From Rotaria sp. Silwood1 (lineage: Eukaryota; Rotifera; Eurotatoria; Philodinida; Philodinidae), in contig CAJNOP010000003.1 in the NCBI GenBank assembly GCA_905250075.1, positions 4,976,177-5,040,176 of the forward strand: DNA of 64,000 bases, in the 5' to 3' direction. The notes beneath the pieces are model-generated. The model did no database searches. It saw only the letters and a list, made by a program, of their open reading frames with translations, and was not told the origin of the DNA. Shown in pieces: positions 23,643 through 35,464 of this stretch (within the stretch, counting starts at the first letter, position 1; every line of letters starts with the position of its first letter). Both the position numbers and the translations under genes were made by a program.

Positions 23643-24239
23643 TCAAGAACACATTTGAGAAATTTTCTCTTTTATACAATCAAATATCCTTTGTGCTGTT
23701 CCTGATGATTCACTCGTGATTAAACAACGACGATAAATAACATTATTGATTGATGCCATAAAATCAAAATGTGTTCCTGCCGATCCCGGTGGTGGGACTA
23801 ATTCAATAAGAACGCGTTTTGGTTTCATGAATAGAACATGAGTTAAACCAGCACCATGCATACCAATAAATACATCTGTTTGAATAATAGTATTCAGCTG
23901 TTCTTCAATAGTTAACTGTTCAAAATGATTAGAAGTAAAATGAATATTTGAATAATTTGAAAATTTAGTTTTCAAATCATCANNNNNNNNNNAATTACAT
24001 AATTTGACTTCATTTTCACACCATTGTTTTAATGGATCACCAGAACAATTTAATATCGAATCTTTGAACAGTAGATTTTCATTTGGAATAACATTATTAG
24101 TTTTAGTTTTAAAAAAAGAATATAAGAGACCATATTTTATGTTAATAAATAAAGAAAAACAAAGAATAATGGAAATTATATGAAATAAATAGTGTCGACG
24201 ACGACGAATCGGGAACTTTGAATAACATTTGCTGAACAT
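23643..24239 (-). CDS. GT61-family type II glycosyltransferase, interrupted by an assembly gap
   Basis: A Golgi or ER glycosyltransferase resembling the EOGT/POMGNT2 group (GT61). The N-terminus has a basic cytosolic tail (FPIRRRRHYLF) and one membrane anchor (about residues 18-42). A short lumenal part with QWCENEVKLCN follows. After the gap comes the C-terminal catalytic signature DVFIGMHGAGLTHVLFMKP, then VLIELVPPPGSAGTHFDFMA. The HGAGLTH motif is diagnostic for the family. Only about 198 codons are present, against the several hundred usual in the family. The central catalytic region is missing exactly where ten N's stand at 23983-23992. The frame across the N's is open only by the arbitrary gap length. 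The gene is likely complete in the organism. The acceptor cannot be told from this fragment. Confidence 0.75.
   Translation of the reverse strand: MFSKCYSKFPIRRRRHYLFHIISIILCFSLFINIKYGLLYSFFKTKTNNVIPNENLLFKDSILNCSGDPLKQWCENEVKLCNXXXXDDLKTKFSNYSNIHFTSNHFEQLTIEEQLNTIIQTDVFIGMHGAGLTHVLFMKPKRVLIELVPPPGSAGTHFDFMASINNVIYRRCLITSESSGTAQRIFDCIKEKISQMCS
23983..23992. other. Assembly gap (10 N)
   Basis: A run of exactly ten N's inside the GT61-like gene. The round length suggests a placeholder for a gap of unknown size. The protein on both sides belongs to one family but lacks its middle. Confidence 0.95.
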
Positions 24240-26983
24240 TGAAACTGAAACATTTGATTAAAAAAGAAAAAAAAAGAAAAGTTTGACAATTTTTATAGAT
24301 ATTTTTATCTTGTTCTATAAAGTTCACATATATCTTATCAGAAGAAAAGAGAAAAGTGCAAGGTTTGCTTTGAAAGATATGATGGTGGACATTGTAAGTT
24401 ATTTTTTTCGCAGGAAAGAGATAAAATATGAATATTTCAAGATTTACCTTTTAACAGCTGTTGAATAAAATGTTTTATAGCATGCTTAATGGACAAATAA
24501 ATGAATTTTTGATTACACTGTTCTAATTAAACTACTTCAAAAGATATAGGGATATAAAATGTGTACAGAATGAAACAATAGATCTTTGTCGGATACAAAA
24601 AAAAGCTATTTTGTGCCTGTTCATAATGATGAACATGTATCGTGTCCAACATGTTTATATATCTCTTTAAATATATAAAATGATATTTTGTTTATTCTCG
24701 TAAAAGCAAAACATTCTAAATTTATATAATGTTCTTCGAATTCTTTTATATTTAATACATACAATTAATGAACTATTAAATTATTATCTGATAGTAATCA
24801 TGATGTTCGTATGCCGTTGATCTGACTCGTATGACTATCAAATTTCACAAAAGATAATTACAGATAAAACATAACGATTGATTCTATTTAAAATTATGCT
24901 TGTAGGAATCATATTTTATTCTTTGAAAATATTGTAAAAATAGATAAGTCTTAAACGATTTATTGAATGAATTTTCAAAAATATAGTGATTTAGGATTAT
25001 GACAAAAAATTATGAAAAGACTTACATTAGTATGTTCTACATGACAACTTACAGTTTATGTCTGTTACCTATGTGTGAAATGCAAATTAGAGTTTAGTAG
25101 TTCGATTTCTTCAATGCTCTGATGTCTTGCTTTTATTCTGTTCTGTACATAATATAATTGATATAATAAGTTTGATTCTTTTAGTTCTTTTCAAATATAC
25201 CTTATGATTCCTTCGATATTTAATATTGGTAATACGAAATAAGTATGGTTAAGAATTCGTGTTGTTTATAATTAATAACGGACTGCGCATGTTTTTTTAA
25301 AAGCTTACATTTATAATCCATTCGTTATTCAATTTAACTCAAAAATAATAACAGATGATGCACTTTCTCATAGATATGAACATTCATATGATTAGAATTG
25401 TTCAACATTGAAGAGTTTCGTATGTACATACATACTATTTAAAGTGATCAATGGCCTGCTGTTTGTAGTTAAAGTATTAGAAAACATCAGTTTTATCATG
25501 AACATATAAGGATCACTAGGTTCCAATAAACTTACAGCACAGTTATGATTAAAACTATATGCCATACAAAATAAATCATTACATAGCCATTTAGGAATGT
25601 AAAATATTATTATTAAAGTAACTGCTATTCATCTACAATATAGAAATATATAATCATATCGTTAATAACCAGAAAATAAATCAGTTGTTTTTTATTTTTC
25701 TAGAGTGCGAGTAGTATATTAGAGAGTGTATAACAGGTGTTAAAAGAACGTCGAATACCGTAAATAGAGAACGAAAGAATGTATCATATTATGTATATTA
25801 ACTAACTGAAAAAAAACTCATGATGAATTAGAAAATTTCATTTAATAGACTTCAAAAAATAAAATGGTTCGAGTAAATTTTAACAATAACAGATCAAATT
25901 TTATTTTTCTTTGATGTTACGACAGAATTCTCAAAGAACTTTAATTATCTTAAACTTACTAGATTTAATTTACTTTCAAACATGTCACTGGTAATAAGTA
26001 AATTTACTTGGCATGCCATTTATATTATAATTAATCTGATTATTTTTTACCTTTATTATTACAAAGCATGATCTACTAACCAATTATAATTTATAAATAA
26101 ATCTTAAACTAGCGAAAAAAAAATACTTAATTCGAAAAATTTCATAGATTTATCCTCATTCAAACACTGTATCTTTCAAGATCAAATTACTTTAAAAGAC
26201 AATAAACCATCAGATTAGTATCCTTGAATTACTATATTTACTTCTCAAACAACATTGTACGAACCAACTGAAGACATTTTTTATTAACTAAAATCACGTG
26301 GTTATTTTATATCTAATAATAATAATAAAAATGGTCTCTTACATAAATTCCACATTGTTAAATAAGAAAAAAAGAAAAAGAAAAGAACACGTTCCATTTC
26401 TCCTGTTCCGTTTATATGTAATTCAATCATTAGTAATTTTTTTCTAATATTTCTCATGAGCAATTCTCAATCCTTCTCTATCCTTATTATTTTGTCGTTT
26501 GTATATATACATGAAAAGAAAACAAAAGAAGCTGAAAACTCATTATAGTTTATAATTATGTTCTAGTCCATAAACTCATACATACTCTCATAATGGCTTT
26601 GCTTGTGAGCAGTCAGAGCAAGACAAAATGTCAGAAGTCTTCCAATCCAGAAGAAGAAAAGACTTTTTTTCCTTTATATATATATATGAGAATAATTATG
26701 TATACAGAACCATCTAAAGAACATATGACAAATGATACCCTTTATTGCTCGCTTGACAGAAATAATAATCAATATATTATCAGTGAGAATTTCCTTCTCT
26801 AAAAAGATTTAGATAAATTACGAGATCATATTCATATACATATTGCTTCATGGATATATATAACAGTTCAACAGCTGAGTAAATATAGATCGTACATTTT
26901 CTTTATGTATAATAGTTTTGGAATTATGCTGGCGGGTATAAGATAATTCAATTAATTCTTCTATTTAATTTTGTATTTATAAA
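24240..26983. other. Intergenic, no gene seen
   Basis: About 2.7 kb of AT-rich sequence between the divergently transcribed GT61-like gene and the next plus-strand gene. One open frame at 26593-26802 has no supporting features and is probably chance. Confidence 0.5.
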
Positions 26984-29900
26984 ATGTTTTCATCAAATAC
27001 TCAAGATGATCATAATGTGTCCGATTTGAGTTCAGCAATAACAAACATCAATACAAAATCTCAAAAAATTAATATTCATTCGAATCAATTGATAAACGAT
27101 GAAAATGAAATAAATAATTCATCATCAATATTTGATACTTCATTTCCATATATGAATGAAAAATCTAATCTATTATTAAAATTAGATGATTTATGTATAA
27201 AACAAATAAAATTAGAAGAAATAATAAATGATATTCAAAAAAATATAATTACTCATGATTTAATAGATAATTATAAAAAACAAATTGAACACTATGAAAT
27301 AATTTTACCATACATGAATAATTTAGAAGAATTCAAAGATAAATGGACATTTTTTCGTTTATTTATTTGGCGTTTTTGTTTAGATATATATAATTGGAAA
27401 TCACTTGCTCATTCGATATATCATATTGACTATTTAGTCAATAATCTAGATAATTATCAAATCAAAGAATTTATACAAAAAAACTTCAAAATTTTATTAA
27501 ATTCTTTTATTTTATTTATTAAAGATATAATTACTATACAAATTAAATCAGAAAAAGGACCGTTAAAAGATCAGACAACGAAACAAAATGAATCATCAAG
27601 AATCAAGTATGATATTAAATTACGATATTTACAGAAATGATATTAATATTGTAGAAATTATGCATTGAATAAAAAAAAATATTTTTTTGCTGATTAGTAC
27701 AAAAATATTCGTAATTAGTTGAAGCATAGATCAACTACGCTCCAATAATTCATCTGTTCATTATAAAAAAAAACAAAGTCAAGCGTATTCATATCAAAGT
27801 TCACGACCATATATTACTTTTGAACTTGATGACATTCGTAAATATCAACGACAAGCATTATTAAAGTCACCATATGGTGCCATTCCACTTTATAGAAGAC
27901 AAGCATGGGTAGTATTATTTCAGTTAAATATAAAAAGAAAAAGATCAATTTTTTTTTTTTTATTTTCAAAAGGCAGCAGCTAATCTATCGCATGATCATT
28001 CGTTACATCTATTACGTCATATGCAAAATTCACTTCGGATAAAAGTAAAAATTAGAATGTTTTTTTTTATGAAACACAATCTAAAAGGAGTGTTACAGCT
28101 TAGGGGTAAAAATTTGGATTCCCCTGAGATGCTTGTATGTGCGGCAAGTTCAATGCCACATAACAAGTGTGAATAGAATTAATAAATACTCTCTAGATAA
28201 TTTGTATTATAAAGAGAGAAGCAAATAAATATCATGTAAAGATGTGTGCTTTATAATGATAACGCTCAAAACAAAATATAAGGTCACAACTCATAGACTC
28301 ACAAGCACATCATCACAATTCACTATTCTATATTTCTCTCTAGTGTTAATTAAATAAAACAAATACATCAGAATAATGAGTACGAATAATGATAAAACAA
28401 GAAAGAGAAAATATATTAGGAAAGACAAAAATTCGATATAAGAAGATAGCAATATAGGTGGCGATACACCCTATCGTCATTCTCTCTTCTCCCCTTTCCC
28501 CACAGAGTATGATAAACGCTAGCCAAAGACTATCAAAGTCGTGAACTAGACTCTATCACAGGCCATAACAGCTGTTGTTGATTTACAATGAAAGAACATA
28601 TATCAATAATACCACCTTATACTATATGAACTACTTTCCTATTGCATTTGTGGAGAACCAAGTAAAAAAGATCGAGACGAAAAATGCTCCAAAACAGATA
28701 GAACAAAGCAATTTTCTTGTAATTAGCAACGGTAGTTAAATAGTATTTGGCATATAAATCTTGCAGGAAGTGCACCAACAGCTTTTTAAATTAAAATTCT
28801 TATTTAATTTTTACTCTTTAGATACATCATTTATTTGGTTATGATCCATCTCATATTTGTAATAGAGATAAGAAAAAGAAAATTAAGAAGAATTCAGTTA
28901 TGGAAATATTTAATACAAGTCAAGATATATTAATTGTTGGTAATAACAATAAACTATATCGAGGTCGTATTAATTCATGTCAAATAATTCCATTAAAAAC
29001 TACAAAAGAAAAAAAATCAAAAATAAAAACAAATGTTGATGAAAATAATGAAATACTGAAAATTAATTTCGATCAACTTGATCAAACAAATAAGACAATA
29101 GCTGATGAACATTTATTTGACTATTTAGATTGGGAAACACAATTTAATGAACAAGTAATTAGCAAAAGGCAACAAAAAAACAAATTTTGTTTTTTTTTTT
29201 ATAAAATTCATTTTCCTTAGGATTTACCAGATGAACTTTGTGAAGAATTGTTTCATCATTGGAAATCGATTATATTTGAAGATCAACCATGTTTTTGTAA
29301 TTCTAAATCAAAATCAATTCTATCTCAAGAAAAAGATAATCAAGAATATAGTTTAATTAATACTCAAATTCATTCATCAACGTCTTCATTAAAAGATATT
29401 TATGATGATCGATGTATTTGTAGTGATTGCTCATGTAATTGTGAAAAATATGGACATCACGAATCTAAATGTATTTGTTCACAATGTTCATGTACATGTT
29501 TAAAAGACTTTCAAAGTGAAAATCAAGATTATATGGAAGATTTATTTGAAATTTGTGAACAAAAGAGTCCATTTTTACCAACAGATAATAATTCACAAGA
29601 TCATTTAACTAACGAAATAAATATGCAACAAGAATTTCAATTAATTCCGAATGATCAAGCATCAAATGTAGAAAGAATTCAAGAAAATGATGAAGAAGAT
29701 GAAATAATAATATCTGATTGTTTTCTTAATCGAATTGATCAATGGACACAACAATTCGATCTATTTCAAGGTATAGAAAAAGAAAAAATTTTTTTTACCT
29801 TTAAAAACACTTCAATATGAATTCTTTTTAGATACATACCGATCATGTTTACTACCTGAAGAAAATAATCGTTCGACATTGAACGATAGTTCTCAGCCTA

Positions 29901-31726
29901 AAATATCAACTCCAATTGCTTTTCGATTTAATATGATTTCTAACCCACTTGAATTAGATGATCCTACACTTTTTCGACAACGAATCCTCGATCATCATCG
30001 ACAACGCAAGTAACCTACATGTAAACAATATGATCAATTTTTTTTGTTTAAAAATTTTAATTAAATATTCTTTTGGTTTCCTATTCCAGTCATATATTGA
30101 ATTTTTCTTAATAAACTACAAGTCATTTGTTTGAATTCCATAATCAAAAGGGAAGAAATAAGAAATAAGAACAATGAGAAACAAGCAACCATTATTACAC
30201 ATAATTTCAGCATGCAAATCATTACTTTTGCCGTTGCACTACACAAGTGTGTCGTATTGTGATTACAGTATGGTAATTGATTGCTACTTTCACATGCACT
30301 TAGCAAAAAAATACTTTTTTTGTGAACGAGACAGAGCGAACACTGAAATTGACAGACATACATAGTTTTTTTTTGTCGTGCTGTTGTTGTTGTTACTGTT
30401 GCTGTTGTTATTGTTAATTTTTTTCTCTCCCGTTGGGTGTCTCCATTTTTTTAAAAAAAAACAGAATCGTTATTATTATTGCCACTGTTAACAGTTCGAT
30501 CAGTCAAGCGTTGTGCCACTGATTTAGATATAGAAGAAAAAACAAATTCAAATTGATATATTTTTTTCAAAGATGACTCAAGTCGTATGCTTCTCATCGA
30601 ATACAAAATCGAAGTGAGAAAATCTAAATTAATTTTTAATTTATTAATAAAAGAAAATTTTTTTTTCCAGGTTCGGCAGTGATCCATTAAAAAGTGATTG
30701 GAATGATTTTCAACATCTTGCAACACAAAGTCGTTATCTCACACCAAAAACATTTACTGGGTAAATATTTTAAATTTAGCAATAATACGTATACTTTTTT
30801 TATCTTCTTCTAAATAGATTTCAAGCTCATCAATCTAAATTAGCAGCAATTAAAAAACAATTATATAATCCAAGATTACCATCTATTCGACATATGGAAC
30901 GTGATGATGTCTTATGTCGTTTAGCAGACGAACATTGTCGTCATACAACTTTATTAACTGAAGGTTTGGACTTTATACAAACAAATTAATTCTTGCTTTT
31001 TTTATTTTGTCCTTTTAATTTAGAACAATTTGAAAATTTTGATCCAACTAAAGATGATGCATTCATTGAATTATTTGGATTAGTAAGCAATAGAAATCGA
31101 TTAGAATTTTCTTCACTGTTTTTTTCTTTAATAAATTTTAGAATTGGCACGATGCAGGTAAAACTTTGATGAATACAGATGATTCGGCACCAGTACAACG
31201 AGAACCATCGCCTGTATTTGGTGCTAGGTTTGTATGAACTACTTTACAAATTCAAATATAATATTTCTATGAAGATTACGACCAGACAAGTCGCAAATGG
31301 ATGCACATCCAACTCAAAGTAAACTTTATCGAAGCCCATCATTATCCTGTTTATCATCTTCGGCAACATTAACAAAACCAGTTAAATATAGTTATCGTAA
31401 CTATGGAAGTGGGACGTTTGATCAAACTGCTAAACATACAATGTGGCCAAGAGTATAATTCGTATTTATAATAAATATATATGATTATTTTTTTCTTTTT
31501 TTAGTTTCATATGAATACAAAAAATTCGTTTGATTCAATTAATCGAATGCCTCTGCCCAGTCAAATGCAGGTAAAACATTACAAAATAGTTTTGTATTTT
31601 TATTAATAATGCTTGTTAATTTAGAATATTTTCCGTTCAGCAAGTATGAATGCTGGTGTTTCAGCTGCTCCTTGGAAATCAGCAGGTCCTATTGGTAACA
31701 GTGGTTCAAAGATAACTCCAGTTTAA
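26984..31726 (+). CDS. Uncharacterised multi-exon protein with a Cys-rich motif
   Basis: I do not recognise the family. The exon set (26984-27606, about 27725-27906, about 27973-28044, 28822-29154, 29221-29771, about 29832-30009, 30672-30760 and further small exons) joins in frame to a stop at 31724-31726, giving roughly 850 residues. The first exon is Asn/Ser-rich, then helical (LLLKLDDLCIKQIKLEEII, FKDKWTFFRLFIWRFCLDIY). The second contains PYITFELDDIRKYQRQALL and SPYGAIPLYRRQAW. The fifth has two copies of a Cys motif of the form C-I-C-S-x-C-S-C-x-C, about 20 residues apart. The C-terminal exons carry IRHMERDDVLCRLADEHC and AFIELFGLNWHDAG. No signal peptide or membrane segment is seen, so it is probably cytosolic or cytoskeletal. 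AATAAA lies near 31789. The exon structure is firm in most places; the function is unknown. Confidence 0.75.
28045..28821 (+). other. 777-base intron, possibly with an inserted element
   Basis: Most introns in this gene are about 50-70 bases. This one is more than ten times longer, and its composition differs (a pyrimidine tract followed by CCCCTTTCCCCACAG near 28490-28505, and a TATA-like stretch near 28210). A TGTTACAG at about 28092 resembles the start of a long terminal repeat, but I could not find a matching end or a clean target duplication. The insertion type is unresolved. Confidence 0.35.
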
Positions 31727-33341
31727 ACAAAAAAATAATTTAGAACAGTCTTTCAATTTAATTTTAGTGCTTCATGTTTTGAGAAAAAAAATAAAAGACT
31801 TGAATATGATTAATGATAGTTTGTTTTGATTAGGAATGAATAGAACAAGAATTTTTTTGTTCTAATACGAATATAAGAGCTGTGCTCGACCTATATGATT
31901 TGACATCAATAAATTGAGAATAAAGATCTGAAATTCAATGCGCAAAGAACAAGCAATCGGTTACTTATTTGTTTTTCAATTGATTAATAGGTCAATTGAA
32001 TATGACATTCATCTTTTGAACGATTTGGCTCTTATAATTCATTTTAACATCATAATATGGATTATTTTGAGAAAATTTGATTGCATATATTTGCACCTAG
32101 TTAGAAAAAAAAACTTTTTAATACTAATGGAAAAATAAACATGTCTTCGTAAAATTCAATGTTGTTTTTTATTTGCAATCATTTTATATTTTTTGTTCTC
32201 AATATTTAATTCATTATTACTTCATTTAATCTGAAAAGACATGAAGTCGCTTATTTTGATATAATGAAAGAAAATTTGCCATGGAGAACACAAATACAAC
32301 AACAAATATTATTCATTATTCATTTATAGAAGAAAGAGAAAAGGGGCTGCATCCACATTGTGGACACTTGCTTTGCCCCATTAAGAAAAACGTCTACAAA
32401 AAAAAAAATCAGCCGCACAAAGACAAGATTTATTGTGTGCAAAAAAAACATTTATGAAAACATAGAAGAGTATCTAATACTTGTTAGATCCAAGATGGGT
32501 CTCACAAGAAGATTCACACAACTATATCTTAATATTCACTCTTAAATCAAGTTACGTACACTAATCCTCTTACTACATCTATTTTCACATGTTTCCATAC
32601 TCCAGCCATTTTCTCTACCTTCCTCAATTCCGGATTGCAGACATTTTTTAGATTAGTGGCTATTTGACCTCTTGTTGTCCTTCTCCGATTCTACTTTGAG
32701 AATTTTTTTCTTTCAATTAAGACATAATACCCACAATCAAGAAGGCACTCAAGGTGTGCACATTATATCAACGCATCCACTTTAGTATTTATGTAATCTT
32801 TTGCCTATTGACACAAATAGAGCTTCTTTTATTAATAGTGATCAACACGACGGAAAAAAGTATGTCATACGTTTTGATAATAGATTCGTAATAGTAATTA
32901 TATAGGAGCAGTTTGAATAATATGATGTAATTACATATTATTAATATTGTTTTACCATTTCAAAGGAAAACATCTAATATATTTTATTAAGATACTTGGA
33001 AGAAATATCTTCTAGGCGTTATGTCAGCTTTATTAATTAGACGCCCTTCTTCGCTGAGTCCTATATTGAGATTCAACTGTAACAATAGCTCCATGCAGCA
33101 TTTTGAATAATGCTAGAAATTTTTTCAAGCTGCGTTAGCGTATTTCAACTTTTTTATTTAACATGTACTTTTTCATCACAAAGATCACAATCATGTAAGA
33201 ATCAGGTAGAAAAGACGGACACAACTAGATACAATATATTCAATATAGATGAAGAAAAGAAAATCACATAACAACATTGAACACAGCATTCAACAATACA
33301 GTACTAGTATATACTTATAAAAATTGAACAACATCAAACAT
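31727..33341. other. Intergenic, convergent 3' ends
   Basis: Lies between the 3' ends of the uncharacterised plus-strand gene and the minus-strand receptor gene. AATAAA near 31789-31794 is a likely polyadenylation signal for the former. Nothing else was recognised. Confidence 0.5.
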
Positions 33342-34331
33342 CTAAGCTTTTAGAATGGAGTTCATGTTATTCAATGGTCGAAGACTAATTGCATTTTCTG
33401 TTGTAAAATGAGCTGGGGTGACCCGATTTTTTCCGATAAATTTAAAAACTTGTCGTTTTAATATTTTTCTTATTTCACTTGACATAAACACATAAATGTA
33501 GAATGTAAATACGTAATTAAAATGATAAAAAATAAGAATGACTTGACCAGCAAAATTTTCGACTGCAATACGAAAAGCATCTTTTTCAACGTAACTGGTT
33601 ATGTCAAGGTAGACGCCTTGAAAACCGAATGGTATTCCGGATATAGCAAGAATCGTAAGTTGAGGAAGAAGCATTGAACGAACTTGTTTTGAAAGACTCT
33701 CTTGAGTATTGCGAATAATATTCGAACGAAGATTTTTTATAGTACCTCTTGTACAAAAGGTAACCACTGCAATAGGACCTATACAATAGACCAATGGTGT
33801 GAACACATATGTATTGAATGTTGTGTATGGACTAGGAATGAAAGCGCAGACACCATGTCGGATTCCAGTGAAAAATAAGACTGGTATATAGATGAGAATC
33901 CAAAAGAGCATATTACAGACGACCACTAAACGAGCAACACGCAAAGAACTCCAACGATTTCGAAAAGCGACTTTTCGAGAAGTAGTAGCATATTGATCGA
34001 AAGACGCCCAGCATGGAAACGAAATCGCAGCTACGGTTGTTACATAACGTAAATAGGTATGTTCACGACAAGCGGCAACATTTGTATTCATTAATGAGGT
34101 ATTGAAGCCATAAACAAGGATCATTTGAATATAAATTGTTGGCAAATGAATCCCTGTTACAATTGCACCTGCTAATAAGTAAGTTATCGTTGTATTCCGC
34201 CGAAATGCACGTTGTCGAGTAAAGACTATAACAGTTAGAAGTGATCCTAGTATACCTAGGATCAGAAAAGGTATAGCAAATACATAATTAAGAAGACGAG
34301 TTAGTAGATTGAATGTTTCTGCGTTCAACAT
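33342..34331 (-). CDS. Rhodopsin-like seven-transmembrane receptor, 329 aa, intronless
   Basis: A single open frame with seven hydrophobic segments. TM1 is near FAIPFLILGILGSLLTVIVF, and TM2 is around TYLLAGAIVTGIHLPTIYI. TM3 follows the Cys in AACREHTYLRY. TM4 is near VVVCNMLFWILIYIPVLFF. The second extracellular Cys is in RHGVCAF. TM5 is near TPLVYCIGPIAVVTF, TM6 near LTILAISGIPFGFQGVYL and TM7 near FYHFNYVFTFYIYVFM. The expected TM3 motif DRY is replaced by FDQY, and TM7 lacks NPxxY, having NYVFTFYIY. The TM3-ECL2 disulfide is kept. A short amino end and basic C-tail fit a peptide or orphan chemoreceptor. The ligand cannot be told. An intronless receptor among intron-rich genes suggests an expanded, possibly retrotransposition-derived receptor family. 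Confidence 0.85.
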   Translation of the reverse strand: MLNAETFNLLTRLLNYVFAIPFLILGILGSLLTVIVFTRQRAFRRNTTITYLLAGAIVTGIHLPTIYIQMILVYGFNTSLMNTNVAACREHTYLRYVTTVAAISFPCWASFDQYATTSRKVAFRNRWSSLRVARLVVVCNMLFWILIYIPVLFFTGIRHGVCAFIPSPYTTFNTYVFTPLVYCIGPIAVVTFCTRGTIKNLRSNIIRNTQESLSKQVRSMLLPQLTILAISGIPFGFQGVYLDITSYVEKDAFRIAVENFAGQVILIFYHFNYVFTFYIYVFMSSEIRKILKRQVFKFIGKNRVTPAHFTTENAISLRPLNNMNSILKA

Positions 34332-34544
34332 CTCTGTGTAGAATATACGTTTTACTTTCCTTTTATGTAGTGAAGAAGTAACTAGTTTCTTCTCTCAGTT
34401 TAATATCTATTTATTAAGATTCTCGAAACTTCTTTTTTTTTCTCATTATTGTTTTGGCGTTCCTCTATTAGTGCACCTCCAAGAGATAAAGGATATGAGA
34501 TGATCATTAGATACCAACGCTTCGTTTCACTCCCTTTGGCATGT

Positions 34545-35464
34545 TCATGTAAGTCAGTTTTTGAAAAATAATTAGAAATAATGGACATTATTTGAGTATT
34601 ATAAGGCATAAAAATAGACTTAATTGAATAATAATACAACCTATTTCATCAATTTTCATGCAATATTTGTTCAATAGTTTCCTTAACATACTATCCATGT
34701 AGCAGGTAATGTAGAATAATGTAATTATAATACAAACTATTTCATGCATTTTAATATATTAGCTTTCAAATGGTGGCAAAAATTCATATTAATCTATTGT
34801 TTTTAATGAATCATGTGGAATTTTACCATTATTTTTTACAATCAATTATAATACATGAACATTTGAGATAAAATGCACTGAAGTTGTGGAGGTTTACAAT
34901 TAATATTGTTGCAATTTATTTTCAAATTTTCCTGCATTATAATGAATTGTAAAAAAATAATGGTAAAACTCTAAAGGATTCATTAAAAACAGTGGATTAA
35001 TACGAATTTCTACCATTATTTGGAAGATAATACATTAAAATATGTGAGATAGGTTGCATTATAATTACATTGCGTTCATGAGTTATGAAAAAATAATGTA
35101 AAATAATGTCCATTATTTTGCATTATTAGCTACATGGATACAATCCATGAGTTTTTCAATGCATTATTGGTCATTGAATAGTTATGCGATTGCAACACAT
35201 TTAAATGAATCAGTTTTTTGTTATAAAATAAATCAATTGAGGATCATGAAAAGGGCAAAAAGTTTTCATGCATTTTATTTCATTTATTTTGTATCAAAAA
35301 TAATGCATTGAAAACTTCATTAAACTATAGGACATTAGCATATAATATAACAAACAAAACATGAAAACTGATGAAATAGGCTACATGATCATTTAATAAC
35401 ACCATGATTAATGGATTATAATATATTATAATGTGCATTATTTTTAGTTATCTGTTACATGAGC
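34545..35464. repeat. Nested foldback (inverted-repeat) element, outer arms
   Basis: The left side (34545-34690) and right side (about 35320-35464) are imperfect reverse complements. TCATGTAA near 34546 faces TTACATGA near 35457. The stretch AACCTATTTCATCAATTTTC at about 34640 matches the reverse complement of GAAAACTGATGAAATAGGCT at about 35365. Between them lies a second inverted repeat (34692-35140). There is no coding capacity. This fits a non-autonomous DNA transposon or foldback element carrying a second one. Confidence 0.6.
34692..35140. mobile_element. Inner foldback/MITE-like element
   Basis: It begins TATCCATGTAGC and ends GCTACATGGATA. Its arms pair over about 150 bases with small indels; for example TTTTACCATTATTTTTTACA on the left faces TGTAAAAAAATAATGGTAAA on the right. 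The flanks allow a TA target duplication if the terminus is taken as TCCATGTAGC, as in Tc1/mariner-type MITEs. There is no open frame. Confidence 0.65.

Noticed and set aside
26593-26802. Plus-strand frame of 69 codons upstream of the unknown gene
   Set aside because: It has no domain and no splice link in frame to 26984 except through an implausibly short intron. Treated as chance.
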